Source of the DNA: Diadema setosum
Taxonomy: Eukaryota > Echinodermata > Echinoidea > Diadematoida > Diadematidae
Direction: 5' to 3'
Length of the DNA stretch: 64,000 nucleotides
Assembly (NCBI RefSeq): GCF_964275005.1
Contig: NC_092690.1
Span: 13,246,787 to 13,310,786 of the forward strand
Below are positions 32,337 through 42,990 of the stretch, one piece after another. The notes below the pieces were generated by a model, which saw nothing but the letters and a program-made list of their open reading frames with translations, did not search any database and was not told where the DNA came from. Position numbers and translations under genes: made by a program. The stretch's first letter is position 1. Each line of letters begins with the position of its first letter.

Positions 32337-33928
32337 ATTCCCGAGATGTACAGAGGGAGGCGGCCTCTACCGGAAGTGTCCATGCACGGCGCGAGTGATG
32401 CCTCAGAGGATGCAATGGGCATCGGCGTGTGGTTGAGATGGTCAAATTCCACAGACTCTGAAGCGCAGCTGTCATTTGTTGCAGCAAGAGCCCGCCTCAC
32501 TCCACTCAAGCAGTCCATATTCCACGGAAAGAACTACAAGCAATCCTGTTGCTGTCGAGACTGATGGTCACCCTGAAGAATGTGCTGCGCTTCAATATTG
32601 CGTACTCCAGGATCTGGACTGATAGTATGACTGCTATCAGCTGGCTCCGGGGACAGTCCAAGTCCTTTCGCTCGTACGTTGCTTACCGTGTTGGTGAGAT
32701 TACCTCTGAGTTTGACCCCTACAAGGATATTGCGTATGTTCCTACAGACCAGAACGTCATCGACCTGGTTTCCAGGGGAGGCACTGCAGCAGAAATGAAG
32801 AGAGTCATCGAGGGGCCTGAGTATCTGAAGTTGTCTCCTGCATCCTGGCCCAAGACACCGGAGAACATTACTGTAAACGCTAAGGATCCAGAGCAGAAGA
32901 AATTTCATGCCAGGAATGCTAAGACCTTAGCAGTCACAGTCAACACTGCATCCAGGCCTCCTCCAATGATCGATGCCACTAAGTACTCCAGCTGGCCAAA
33001 GTTATTGATGACTTCAGCCAGAGTCCTCTCCATGAAGGACGTTCCCAAGAAGCTATGGTTGAAGCAGCTTACTCACCAGATCTCTCAGTGGCCTTCTTTG
33101 AAACACATCAAGGAAGCAGAGCTGTACTGGATCCGAGAAGCGCAAAGAGACATTGACTTTCGTGATCCCAACATCCTGAAGTTGGATCCATTCTATGATG
33201 AGGATGACCACGTGTACCGTGTTGGAGGGCGTATTGATCGTGCACAACTGTCCTTTGATGTTCGTCACCCGTACCTTCTCCCTGGGAAGAATCATATCAG
33301 TCTGCTGATTGTACGTGACAGACACACTCACGCTCTCCATGGGGGTCATCTCCGAACGGCAACAGAAGTTCGGAAGAAGTACTGGATTGTTGGAGATACG
33401 AGCATCTCAAAACATGTTGTTCAAGAATGTGTTGTCTGCAGGAAACACAGAGGAAAGCCAGTCCAGCAGAAGATGTCGGACTTACCGGACTTCAGAGTCA
33501 AACCCTGCACACCCCCGTTCCAGACAACACTGGTAGATTACCTCGGACCAGTAAACGTAAAGTTGAGCAGGAACACTACCACAAAGGGTTACTGCGCGGT
33601 CTTTACCTGCGCGGTGACTAGGGCCGTGCACCTGACATGCGTACAAGACTTATCCACTCAGGCGTTTCTGCAGGCTCTTGAACGCTTTGTCAGCATCAGA
33701 GGGGCCCCATCCATGCTTATCAGTGACAACGGTACATGTTTCAGGGGAGCGGACAATGTCATTAATCAGCTGAACCTGAAACTGAACCACGACCAAGTGA
33801 GACAACGCTGTCGCAGATACAACGCTGAGTGGAGATTCGGACCACCCGCTGGGGCCTCATCATCAAGGAGCCGTAGAATGAATGGTCAGGGAGGTGAAGA
33901 AGGGAATGCGGCATCTCGTCACATCTGA
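32337..33928 (+). pseudogene. BEL/Pao RNase H and integrase, broken
   Basis: RNase H begins just after the stop at 32336 (MHGASDASEDAMGIGVWLR). A frameshift near 32525 moves reading to a 459-codon frame (32549-33928). This contains the RNase H end (DSMTAISWLRG), the integrase zinc finger (HALHGGH...CVVC) and the core aspartates (TLVDYLGPV and ISDNGTCF). Near 33845 another shift disrupts the region where the third catalytic residue (Glu) is expected, and the tail of this frame is no longer integrase-like. The integrase is therefore inactive as encoded. Confidence 0.85.
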
Positions 33929-34430
33929 TCGTCTGACATTTGCGGAGTGGGAGACCGTCTTTACGCAGATATCTGGTGTCATCAATAGTCGTCCCCTCAC
34001 TGCCATGTCATCATCGCCATTAGACGATCCGCCGCTGACTCCAAATCACTTTCTGATCGGAAGAGGTGACTTGCCTTGCCCAGAGGTCCCTTGCGAAGAG
34101 TCCAAAGGCGACTCCAGGAAGCGGAGAGAAATTTGTAACGCCATGGTTGACGGCTTCTGGCAGCGCTGGTTAGCTTGGATCCACAAACTCTCCCCGCGAC
34201 CAAAGTGGCAACAGTCTGTCGAAAACCTCGCAGTGCACGACGTGGTACTTGTCATCGGTGAAGACAAAGCACGTGGGTCCTGGAAAATGGCTGAAGTTGT
34301 GCAACTCTATCCAGGGAAAGACGATCTGGTGAGGGTTGTTGATGTTAAACCTGCGGATGGTGTAGTCGCAAAGAGGCCTGTAACGAAACTCATTCTCCTG
34401 ATGAAGAAGTCAGAGTGCCTAGATTTATAG
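33882..34430 (+). pseudogene. BEL/Pao integrase C-terminal part
   Basis: A 182-codon frame resumes integrase-type reading with MVREVKKGMRHL, INSRPLTAMS, PLTPNHFLIGR and FWQRWLAWIHKL. It ends with a DUF5641-like domain (VHDVVLVIGED, GSWKMAEVVQLYPGKD, RPVTKLILL). It overlaps the preceding frame by 47 bases through the frameshift. No envelope-like ORF follows before the 3' LTR. Confidence 0.8.
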
Positions 34431-34646
34431 AACCTTAGTGCTTCTCAGGACCTGTGGTGTATTTTGTACAAGTGATTGATCAATCCTTTTCTGTTGAAGT
34501 AAACTGCGGGAATGCTAGCCTAACTTCACCCATGAAGATAAGATATCTCATTCGGTTTAGAAAAGTTTCACAGACACGGACTTGAACAACAGGCACTTTC
34601 CCATTGCCTCTGTGTGTTGTTTGGATGGTGACATTCCGTCACCTTT
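34431..34646. other. BEL/Pao 3' untranslated stretch
   Basis: Non-coding sequence between the integrase stop and the polypurine tract. No further ORF is seen. Confidence 0.6.
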
Positions 34647-34658
34647 GGGGGGATGGGA
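34647..34658 (+). other. Polypurine tract
   Basis: GGGGGGATGGGA, eleven purines interrupted by a single T, lies directly before the TG of the 3' LTR at 34659. Reverse-transcribing elements prime plus-strand DNA from such a tract, and its exact position supports the LTR boundary. Confidence 0.8.
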
Positions 34659-34678
34659 TGTCATGAAATGACCTTTAT

Positions 34679-37600
34679 TTTTTTTTTTTTTGACTTAAAT
34701 AAAGTTTTGTTTTTTATGATTGTACATAAACTGTGTATGATTTTATTTGCATTGTGTATGCTTTTTAAGTTGTATTTTTGATACTGTATTTATTCATTTA
34801 TTTTTTAACAATACATTTTAACCTTTGTAGTATGTTTAATTCATGTCTGTGTGTTACATGTTCACAGCCTGTTTATTCTGAAGAAGTATCACTGCTTTGT
34901 AATTTATGTACCCATCTGGTGCATGTAGAATGTATTCCTAATTTTTCACTCGATGATTTTGGAAAACTTGGTGAAAGTGAAAGATTATCCTGGTATTGTC
35001 ATGTATGCATTGGTAAAGAATTACCTTTTAATATGCACTCCTCTGATACTGATTTTTATAATGCAATGCATACTTTTTTCAATTCTGAAACAATGCACTC
35101 TCATCAATCAGACTTTTGTTGTGTTGACAATGATATTAAGGATTTTTTGAAGGAAGATATGGATAGTGAGACTTCAAAATATTTTACCCCAGCTGATTTT
35201 AGTGCATTTTATAATTGTAAATATAAAAAATCATTTTCTGTTTTTCATATGAACTGCAGGAGTTTACCAAAACATTATGAAGATATTACACTGTTATTGG
35301 ATTCTCTTGAGTGTTCTTTTAATGTTATTGCATTGACAGAAACTTGGTTAGATTCTAGCAATGCAAAATGTTATTCTTTTTGTGGATATAATATTGTCAG
35401 TAAAGAAAGGATAGATAAGAAGGGAGGAGGATTAGCTCTTGCCATTAAACAAGATCTGAAATATGTTATGAGACCAGATATTAGTATATTCAATGATGTA
35501 TGTGAAACGTTGTTCATTGAAATACATAAATCTCATAAAAATGTTATTATTGGTGTGTGTTACAGACCACCCTGTAAATCTGTAAAAGGTTATCTCAATC
35601 ATTTGAAAGAGATATTATCTGTTGTTAATTCAGAGCATAAGGAATGTATATTGCTTGGAGATTTTAATATAGATTTGATGAAACTTGATGTTAGCTCTTA
35701 TTCACATGAATTTTTAGAAACATTTTATGCCCATTCATTCTTGCCTATGATAAGCAAACCTACAAGAATAACGGATAAGTCAATGACTTTGATTGATAAT
35801 ATTTATTCAAATTATGATGATAATGTGAGTGCTTTTTCTGGGATAATGGTGACAGATATATCTGATCATTTACCTATTTTTTATGTACTTAATAATGGTG
35901 TTTCTGATGATGGTGGTACTGATAAACAGCAGATGCAGTATGAAGTAAATGATGTTAATATGTGTAATCTTATGCGGCAATTAGAGGAATATAATATCAT
36001 GTTTAAAGAAAATAACAGTAAGGATCCACAATATTTATATACAGATTTTATAGAGTTTTATTGTAATGCATTTGATATGTGTTTTCCACTGAAGTGTGTA
36101 AAGAAAAAACAAATTAATAAACCTTGGTATTCATATGAATTGAAGAAACTCTGTTCAAAAAAGGGCAGGTTGTATAAGAAATTTATTAAAAATCCTTCCC
36201 AGTACCGAAAAGAATGCTACCTTAAATCTCGTAATGTATATACCAATGCTGTTAAAGCTGCCAAACGAAAGTATTATTTTTGTAAATTTCAGAATTTAAA
36301 AGGTGATATATCTAAAACGTGGAAGTTAATTAATGATGTATTACAAGTACGTAAAACAAGGGTTCAACAAAAGGTTTTTCAGCATGATGGTAAAGTATTA
36401 GAAAATCCTGAAGATATTGCACGACATTTTAATCATTATTTCATTAATGCTGGAAATAAAATTGCTAAAGGCTGTAGGCAAAGTTTTTTCACTCACAGAG
36501 ATTTTTTATGTGGAAATTTTAATCAAACTGCTTTTTTTAAACCTGTAAATAAAAAAGAGATTATTGATTATGTTTTAGCTTTGAAAGATGGAAAGGCTCC
36601 AGGGTATGATCAAGTTAAGTCTCTGGTAGTTAAGAGAGTAATTCATATAATATGTATACCTTTGTGTTCAATTTTTAACCTCTGTCTTGAAACAGGCCAA
36701 ATACCAAAGGAATTAAAGTTAGCAAGGGTTATTCCGATTCATAAGAAAGAACCAGTTGATGTGTTTTCAAATTACAGGCCCATTTCATTATTACCCTTGT
36801 TTTCTAAAATATTTGAAAAGTGTTTGTATGTTAGATTGCAAGGTCACTTAGATAAACATGGAATTTTGTATAAAAAGCAGTTTGGATTTCGAGCTAAACA
36901 TTCTTCATTTCATGTTTTGTTGGATTTTATGTTGAATTCATCAAAAGCAATAGAGAATAAAGAAATAATAGTTGGGATTTTTCTGGATTTTAAAAAAGCA
37001 TTTGACTCTATTAATCATGAAATATTATTGGATAGATTATGTTTTTATGGGATCCGTGGAGTAACACTTGAATTGTTCCGTAATTATTTGTTTGATAGAA
37101 AACAGTTTACTGTATTTTCTGATTATAATTCTTTACATGAAAAAGTTGTGTGTGGAGTACCTCAAGGGTCAATATTAGGTCCCCTTTTGTTTTTGCTATT
37201 TATAAATGATTTATCAAATATTTCTAATGTCATGAATGTACTGTTGTTTGCTGATGATACTAATCTATTTTTTAAACATGAAAATGTAGAATGTTTGGCT
37301 AAAATGATTAACACGGAACTGTGTAAAGTTAGTAATTGGATAAGTGCAAATAAGTTACAATTGAATTATGAAAAGACGCACATGATGATTTTTAACTCTC
37401 GTAAGAGAGATACAAGTACATTGAAGGTATTTATTGATGGCCATGTAATAACAAATGTAAAGACAACTAAATTTTTAGGTATTAGTATTGACTCTGATCT
37501 AAAATGGAAGACACATGTGAATGAAATATTGTTGAAAATATCTAAGATTATTGGAGTTATGAGTAAATTAAAAACGTGTTTGCCAAAATGTATTCTTTTA

Positions 37601-38416
37601 ACCATTTATAATTCATTAATCCTTCCTCATTTGTTATATAATATCATTGTTTGGGGTGCTTGTAGTAAGTATTTATTGCATCATATTTTCCTACTGCAGA
37701 AAAGAGCGGTACGTATCATTTCAAAGTCTTCATATGATAGCCATACAAAGCCATTGTTTCATGAATTGAATATACTGCCAGTATTTTTACTTTATGATTA
37801 CGAAGTGATTTGTTTTATGCATTCATATACTAATGATAGGTCGCCAGAATTATTTGATAATTTGTTTGTGCAAAATAGGTCAATTCACAATTATAATACA
37901 AGAAGTGCAAATGATTTTCGTGTGCAATACGGAAGGTTCTCGTTTACAAACTCTAATATCATATGCAGAGCACCAGAATTATGGAATATGTTACCTGAAA
38001 ATATAAAACAATGCAGTGCTGTGAAAAATTTTAAAGTAAAGTTGAAAAAATATTTATTACAAAAGTTTATATCAGATAATTAGTTTTTTTTTTTCATAAT
38101 CAGGCTGAGTTATTGTGATATGTGTGCGTGTATGTGTGCGTATGTACAAATGTCTCAATGTTTTTGATATGCATGTTAATGACAACTTATACTTTATATG
38201 ATTGTTGTTGGATCTTCAAGTTATAAGTTATTTTATTACTTTCTGGAGATCCATCCATTTGCCATTCATATTATTGTCTCTATTTTTTTTTTCAATTGTC
38301 TATGTAAATTGTACTTTTACTTGTGTGTTAATGATATATATCATGTCTTTGTACTTGTTCATGTTGTTCATGTTGACATGGAAATGGAAAATAAATTCAA
38401 TTCAATTCAATTCAAT
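34679..38416 (+). mobile_element. Full-length CR1-type LINE inserted in the 3' LTR
   Basis: Its limits are exact because the interrupted LTR sequence (CTTTAT|ATACATAT) is known from the 5' LTR. The 3738 bp insert has a short 5' UTR beginning with a T run, one long intact ORF (34778-38083), a 3' UTR and a TTCAA-repeat tail at about 38395-38416. No clear target duplication longer than two bases can be seen. Being intact and younger than the BEL element, it is a good candidate for a recently active LINE. Confidence 0.9.
34778..38083 (+). CDS. LINE polyprotein: PHD finger, endonuclease, reverse transcriptase
   Basis: One uninterrupted ORF of 1101 codons. Residues 25-77 form a C4HC3 PHD-type zinc finger (Cys 25/28, 41/44, His 49 and Cys 52, Cys 74/77). 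An apurinic-type endonuclease follows, roughly residues 150-370, with NCRSLP, LTETWLD, VCYRPP, LGDFNID and the catalytic SDHLPIF. The reverse transcriptase, about residues 600-880, has YRPISLLP, LDFKKAFDSINH, GVPQGSILGP and the FADD box at aspartates 826-827. The C-terminus has the usual YNTRSA and APELWNMLP motifs. All catalytic motifs are present. Translation may start at Met 19 rather than Met 1, whose first residues are hydrophobic. The family is CR1-like by domain content. The clade assignment is tentative. Confidence 0.93.
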   Translation: MILYLFIYFLTIHFNLCSMFNSCLCVTCSQPVYSEEVSLLCNLCTHLVHVECIPNFSLDDFGKLGESERLSWYCHVCIGKELPFNMHSSDTDFYNAMHTFFNSETMHSHQSDFCCVDNDIKDFLKEDMDSETSKYFTPADFSAFYNCKYKKSFSVFHMNCRSLPKHYEDITLLLDSLECSFNVIALTETWLDSSNAKCYSFCGYNIVSKERIDKKGGGLALAIKQDLKYVMRPDISIFNDVCETLFIEIHKSHKNVIIGVCYRPPCKSVKGYLNHLKEILSVVNSEHKECILLGDFNIDLMKLDVSSYSHEFLETFYAHSFLPMISKPTRITDKSMTLIDNIYSNYDDNVSAFSGIMVTDISDHLPIFYVLNNGVSDDGGTDKQQMQYEVNDVNMCNLMRQLEEYNIMFKENNSKDPQYLYTDFIEFYCNAFDMCFPLKCVKKKQINKPWYSYELKKLCSKKGRLYKKFIKNPSQYRKECYLKSRNVYTNAVKAAKRKYYFCKFQNLKGDISKTWKLINDVLQVRKTRVQQKVFQHDGKVLENPEDIARHFNHYFINAGNKIAKGCRQSFFTHRDFLCGNFNQTAFFKPVNKKEIIDYVLALKDGKAPGYDQVKSLVVKRVIHIICIPLCSIFNLCLETGQIPKELKLARVIPIHKKEPVDVFSNYRPISLLPLFSKIFEKCLYVRLQGHLDKHGILYKKQFGFRAKHSSFHVLLDFMLNSSKAIENKEIIVGIFLDFKKAFDSINHEILLDRLCFYGIRGVTLELFRNYLFDRKQFTVFSDYNSLHEKVVCGVPQGSILGPLLFLLFINDLSNISNVMNVLLFADDTNLFFKHENVECLAKMINTELCKVSNWISANKLQLNYEKTHMMIFNSRKRDTSTLKVFIDGHVITNVKTTKFLGISIDSDLKWKTHVNEILLKISKIIGVMSKLKTCLPKCILLTIYNSLILPHLLYNIIVWGACSKYLLHHIFLLQKRAVRIISKSSYDSHTKPLFHELNILPVFLLYDYEVICFMHSYTNDRSPELFDNLFVQNRSIHNYNTRSANDFRVQYGRFSFTNSNIICRAPELWNMLPENIKQCSAVKNFKVKLKKYLLQKFISDN

Positions 38417-39133
38417 ATACATATATATATATATATATTTTGTTTTGTTTTGTTTTGCTGTTACAAATGAAACGGCTGGTACAGAGACTAACCAGCAAAA
38501 GAATGTGTTCGGGAAGTTTGGCAGTTCGCCAAGAGTGAACCCAGATTTCTTCTTGTTTTTGACCTTTTACAGCTATGAAGGAATGTTGAGATTTGTACCA
38601 TCTAAGCTTTGTTAGATATAGAATATGTAAGATGACTGGCATTGCATAAATGTGGGTAGTATTCAAGACATTCTTTCCTAAACTGGTATTCACCTACAAG
38701 TTTGTACACTGTATCGTTACAGTTTGTGTCACGCAGTTTGTGTATGTGAAAATGATTGAGAGTGGTTTGTTTTCACATGGGTTTCGTGATCTGTATCGAC
38801 ATTATAATTCATTGTATTCCTTTGTTTAACCAAAAAAGGGGGGAAAAGGAATTGTGTAGAAATGTTGAGGAAAGTAATGATATAGTTAGAATGGTTGTTA
38901 TAGTTCTGAAAGTGACTGAATTATTGATGATTTAACGAACTTGTTTTTAGTAGTAGCGTATGAATATTGTGTGGAAAGGCTGGGGCCACACATGGGTGCA
39001 TGTAAAACTTACAGGCGGATGGATATTTTAGTTTGAGTAGTGTGATAGGGCTCTGTTTGTGTGTTCAAACACTTTCTCATTACTCCTCTGTAGGGCTTTG
39101 TATGGTTGCTCATTGTTGTAGGCAGGTTGTTAA

Positions 39134-39516
39134 AGGGACTGTACAGTAGTGGTTGAGGTGGGGATTCATGTTTTGAACATTCCTAAGTGAGATAATGAGA
39201 AACCTCTTATGAAATATGAAAGAGCATGTGATTTTAAGAAGGATTCAACGTTTATTTGATGAAAATTGGTTTTCAAATGGCTGAGATATCCCCAAAAGTG
39301 ATAATAATAAAAGGCGACATGCCCCACCTTTATTAAGATCTCTTTGTTTCACCTTGTTTTTGGATATCTCAGCCATTTCAAAACCGATTTTCATCAAATA
39401 AACTTTTGATACCCCTTAGAATTGCATGCTCTTTGACATCTCATAGAGTGGTTTCTGAATATCTCGCAAAATGTTAAAAGCTAAATCCTCACCTCGACCA
39501 GAACTGTACACACCCT
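39134..39516. mobile_element. TTAA-flanked MITE inserted in the 3' LTR
   Basis: The element (383 bp) is flanked by TTAA (39130-39133 and 39517-39520), and the sister 5' LTR shows the unoccupied site with a single TTAA at 28336-28339. Ends are AGGGACTGTACAGT and ACTGTACACACCCT. It is related to 17875-18235. It carries no ORF and the two halves are largely self-complementary. Confidence 0.95.
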
Positions 39517-40644
39517 TTAAGACAAAACCACGCAGAGTTGTGGCCTGTTGATATATTATGTACATGTATAATGTAATGAGAGTTGAAGTGTAAACTAGTG
39601 GGAATAGTATAGGGAAATTTCTGCACAGCTTACAGTTAATGCAACAAAGGAGTAAGACATTAAATTTTGTTTTTGTTATATTTGAGGAAAAATTGCAAAA
39701 CAAAATACAACAAACAAGCTGATCTGTATTATTGTTAGGGATTATTACTCACCTGCATACGTGTATTGCATTATAGGGAGTAATATTGCTCTAATTGTTG
39801 TTGAGGAAGGAAACAAATCACATATTGTTGTTATAAATGAAAAGTAAGGTTTTGGAAGGATTTTCCGAGAGTTGCGAATTACAACTGAGTTTTTTAATGA
39901 AACATTCATTTGAAGTTGTGTTTGCTATATAATATTTGTAGGGACACATAACTTCTAGTTCAAGTTCACGGATGATTATTTTCATCCAAGTAAGTGTATA
40001 GATAACAAAATACAAAGTATACACATTGTGTTATTTGATCAGAATGTATGTTGAACTTTAATACTGATTTTTGTGCTCCATCTTTTTTTTTTTTAATCGC
40101 ATACAGAAATCTCAACACTGTTGTTGAATCTACTCATGACCGGCACATCACTGTTACAGTAACCACAGAATAAACAGGAAACAATCAAAGTTTAAATACG
40201 CTTCCTTCTCCTGTGTTTCAACGGTGCGTTCGGTCTATTGCAGCAACGTGGAAATTAGTTACACTCCCGATCACACAACACTTACAATGAGCTCAGGATA
40301 ATAATACTTGTACACTTATATTTTTGTTGAAATGGAATTGCATACTAAATACAACGAAAGGAAATTAGATATATTGTAATGGACGTGATGCCAATAGAAA
40401 TGTATAACTTCGTTTAACATATTTGACGAATAAAGGTAGAGTAATGTAAAGCAGTAATGTCCTTACTTTTGTATGCCCTGACCCATACGTTGTCTCCATT
40501 TCTGTCTCTTTCATTAACTGCATGTAGAGTACAGTGTATCTCTTTTTAATGTTCATTCTGGTTTTTGTTTCATGTGCAATGCTTATGTTATGTATTCTTT
40601 ACCTGGTCGAATAAATAATACCGTAATAATAGAAGTAATAATTT

Positions 40645-40742
40645 GATGATGATGATAATAATAATAATAATAATAATGATAATAACAATCATGATGACAA
40701 TAATAATAATAATAATAATGATGATAATGATGATGATAACAG
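40645..40742. repeat. (AAT/GAT)n microsatellite
   Basis: Imperfect trinucleotide repeats of ATAATA and GATGAT type. Confidence 0.85.
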
Positions 40743-40864
40743 AAGTACTGACGGGGGGGAATAATTAAATATCTACTTATGGTAAAATGTGTCTGTATAC
40801 CGTTTTAGTGGTGTGATAGGCTGTGACAAGATGAGGGCGGGTGTGTCATATATTGGGGGTCTAG

Positions 40865-41045
40865 TGTAATTACTCCAGACCCTTACCCTGAACCTAATCC
40901 TCATCCAAATCCTGAACCTAATCCTAACCCTAACCCAAACTCTAACCCTAAACCTAACTCTAACAGTAATCGTTACTTTAACCTTATTACTAACCGGTAT
41001 TTAGCCGGGGATAATTGTTTTCAGGGGATAATTGCCGTGATACGG
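40865..41045. repeat. Dispersed repeat with degenerate telomere-like core
   Basis: A run of CCTAACCCTAAC-like hexamers, with CCTGAA and CTCTAA variants, is followed by TATTTAGCCGGGGATAATTG and GATACGG. The same architecture recurs at 44335-44545, so this is a mobile or dispersed unit rather than a chromosome end. Confidence 0.75.
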
Positions 41046-41404
41046 TATTGGGAAAGAGAGTGTATTGTGTGCGGGGCGCGTGTCTGGCCTAGTGGTGGTG
41101 GTAGTGGTGGGTTGATAATATGTCCATGTAATGTATGTATGAGAGTGTCAAGTTAAGTGTGGTTCAAACGGAAAAATCTATACAGCACAATGGACATTAT
41201 GATGCTGTCTTTCAAATACTCCTGAGGGTCACTTAAATGGTCCAAGATATATTTTGTACCTTTCTGGTAATTTCCTCTGGTATTTTTGTGAAAACTCATG
41301 ATATTTCACTGAAGCATCTTTATTTTTATCAAAGTAATGTAGAAAATCATCAATAACTACACAGCCTTTGCAGACACGATTCACAATATAATGCAAACGA
41401 GAAG

Positions 41405-41485
41405 AGGTGATAATGATAATAATAACAGTAATAATAATGATGATAATGATAATAATAATAATGATAATGATGATAATAATACATA
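41405..41485. repeat. (AAT/GAT)n microsatellite
   Basis: Imperfect GATAATAATAAC-type trinucleotide array followed by ATAC tetranucleotides. Confidence 0.8.
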
Positions 41486-42225
41486 AATACATACATACAT
41501 AGGCCTACACACTAAAAACTAGCGGTACATTTGGGGTAGGCATTTCCGCCTGTGTGCCAGTATAGGGCTTGTGAGCAAGTAAGTTCGTTTAGGAGTACTC
41601 GTTGGTACTGGAACGGGTAGGCATCCTTGAGCGTAGGTTTTCCTACTTGTCGTTACCCTGAATAGTCTTGTAACAAAGACAAATTATGCATGTACATGTT
41701 ACATTACATCTTGGAAGACTTGGTAGTGGATACAACGGTTATGTCGAAGAACACATTTTACATATCTTGGTATACATAAAACTTGCAAGTACGTGTTTTA
41801 AGACAAAATGTCAATACACCTGTAATCTTGGAATTGTTTTTCGGAGGCTTTACGATTATTAAATTCACGTTCTGATAACGAGAATACCTACCGCCAAACT
41901 GGTTGACCAATAAGCGAAAAGAAAGAAATCAATTTCTGTGATTATCAAACACCAGTGTAATTTTCTGAATGATATACCCAATTAATGAACGAAATCACAT
42001 AAAAAATTAATAGAAATGTTTACAAAATATTTATAATGATGTATTCACTAAAAAAATTACGTATGATTATTTTAGTTATTCTTTATTTTTTCCTCATCTG
42101 TACAACTAGCCAAATTGGCCACTCATTCAAATGTCTGGAGCGGCGACGACGTACGTGTCGCCGAGCGGTAGATTTTCACGCAGGATGATCGCGCTGCATA
42201 CAGCTTACACGTAACCGAATGTAAC

Positions 42226-42800
42226 GGCTTATGCCGAAAGGGTGGGTTGGGTGGTGGCGCGTCGCGTTAATGGGAACACCACCCTTCGTCCAAAGCCCCC
42301 CCCCCCCCCGGTTTTGCCGAAAGGGTGCGTTGGGAGCGTTGGGTCGCGTCGCGGTTGACTGGAACCCCACCCTTCGTCCAAAGCCCCCCCCCCCCCGGTT
42401 TTGCCGAAAGGGTGCGTTGGTACTTTTTCTCATGTAATATTAAAAGACGAGTTTTGAATTTATATTTAACCTTCAAACAACCATTTCAAAGAGGCTATCG
42501 TCCGCATCGGTTTACACTCTATTACTACTAGGTCTATAGCCAGTTGGTCTAATAGACTGTTTAATATCAGTTGGTCTAATAACCAGTTGGTCTAGTCATC
42601 ACTTCGTCCAATTACTGTTTGGTCTAATTGTTATTTGGTTTAATTACTATTTGGTCTACAGTCAATTCGTCTAATAATAGCCATTTGGTCTATTTTTGGT
42701 CTATTATGAGTTGGTCTAATTCCATTTCGTCTAATCATCAAATGTTCTAAAATAAAACCAAATTTGTCCAATATAAATTTGGTGTACACATCAATAAAAA
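42226..42800 (+). repeat. Left inverted arm of the Mutator-like element
   Basis: It contains two ~110-base subrepeats (CACCCTTCGTCCAAAGCC, C run, GGTTTTGCCGAAAGGGTG), then a TTCAAACAACCATTTCAAAG block, then a degenerate TTGGTCTAAT array. It is mirrored at 44600-45206. Ghost ORFs rich in Gly/Pro/Arg are not genes. Confidence 0.8.
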
Positions 42801-42990
42801 GGCCCCCCCCCCAAAAAAAAAAAAAAAAAATAGCCCAGTTGGTCATATAGACGAAACGATGATTGGACCAAATGGTACCTGATTAGACCAGGAGGCTGGC
42901 TATTAGACCAAATGACAATAAGATCAATGGTTATTAGACTAAATGGGCGTAGACTAAATGATGATAGACAGAGGCTAGACCAACTGGGCA
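42535..42990. repeat. Degenerate TTGGTCTAAT / ATTAGACCAA arrays in opposed orientation
   Basis: From 42535 to about 42785 the decamer TTGGTCTAAT and variants (TTCGTCTAAT, TTTGGTCTA) recur every 15-25 bases. After a C run and A run (42803-42830) the complementary ATTAGACCAA-type motif is repeated to about 42990. The stretch could fold into an extended imperfect hairpin. Confidence 0.75.

Larger units (their letters stand above)
19391..40280 (+). mobile_element. BEL/Pao LTR retrotransposon carrying three nested insertions
   Basis: The element runs from TGTCATGAAATGACC (19391) to ...CACACAACA (40280) and is flanked by the identical five bases CTTAC (19386-19390 and 40281-40285), the duplication size usual for BEL/Pao. 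Removing the foldback element (8178 bp), the LINE (3738 bp) and the MITE plus its TTAA (387 bp) leaves about 8.6 kb with LTRs of about 1.5 kb. By eye the LTRs differ at roughly a dozen positions over 1.45 kb, so insertion looks recent. Gag-pol order is gag, protease, RT, RNase H, integrase. Several frame breaks make this copy defective. Confidence 0.93.
34659..40280 (+). repeat. 3' LTR, interrupted by a LINE and a MITE
   Basis: LTR sequence is present at 34659-34678, 38417-39133 and 39521-40280 (with the TTAA counted once). It matches the 5' LTR closely. Differences seen by eye are about a dozen substitutions plus a shorter TA run. AATAAA lies at 40169-40174. The LTR ends ...CACACAACA, followed by the target duplication CTTAC. 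Confidence 0.9.
40286..42216. other. Intergenic region with microsatellites
   Basis: No gene is recognised. It holds AAT/GAT-type microsatellites (about 40645-40740 and 41405-41482) and a telomere-like repeat block (40865-41045). The rest is unremarkable AT-rich DNA. Confidence 0.5.

Noticed and set aside
34431..34658. Envelope-like gene after the integrase
   Set aside because: Only about 230 non-coding bases separate the integrase stop from the polypurine tract and 3' LTR.
40900..40970. Chromosome end or true telomere
   Set aside because: The hexamers are degenerate, short, embedded between repeats, and the same block recurs at 44335-44545.
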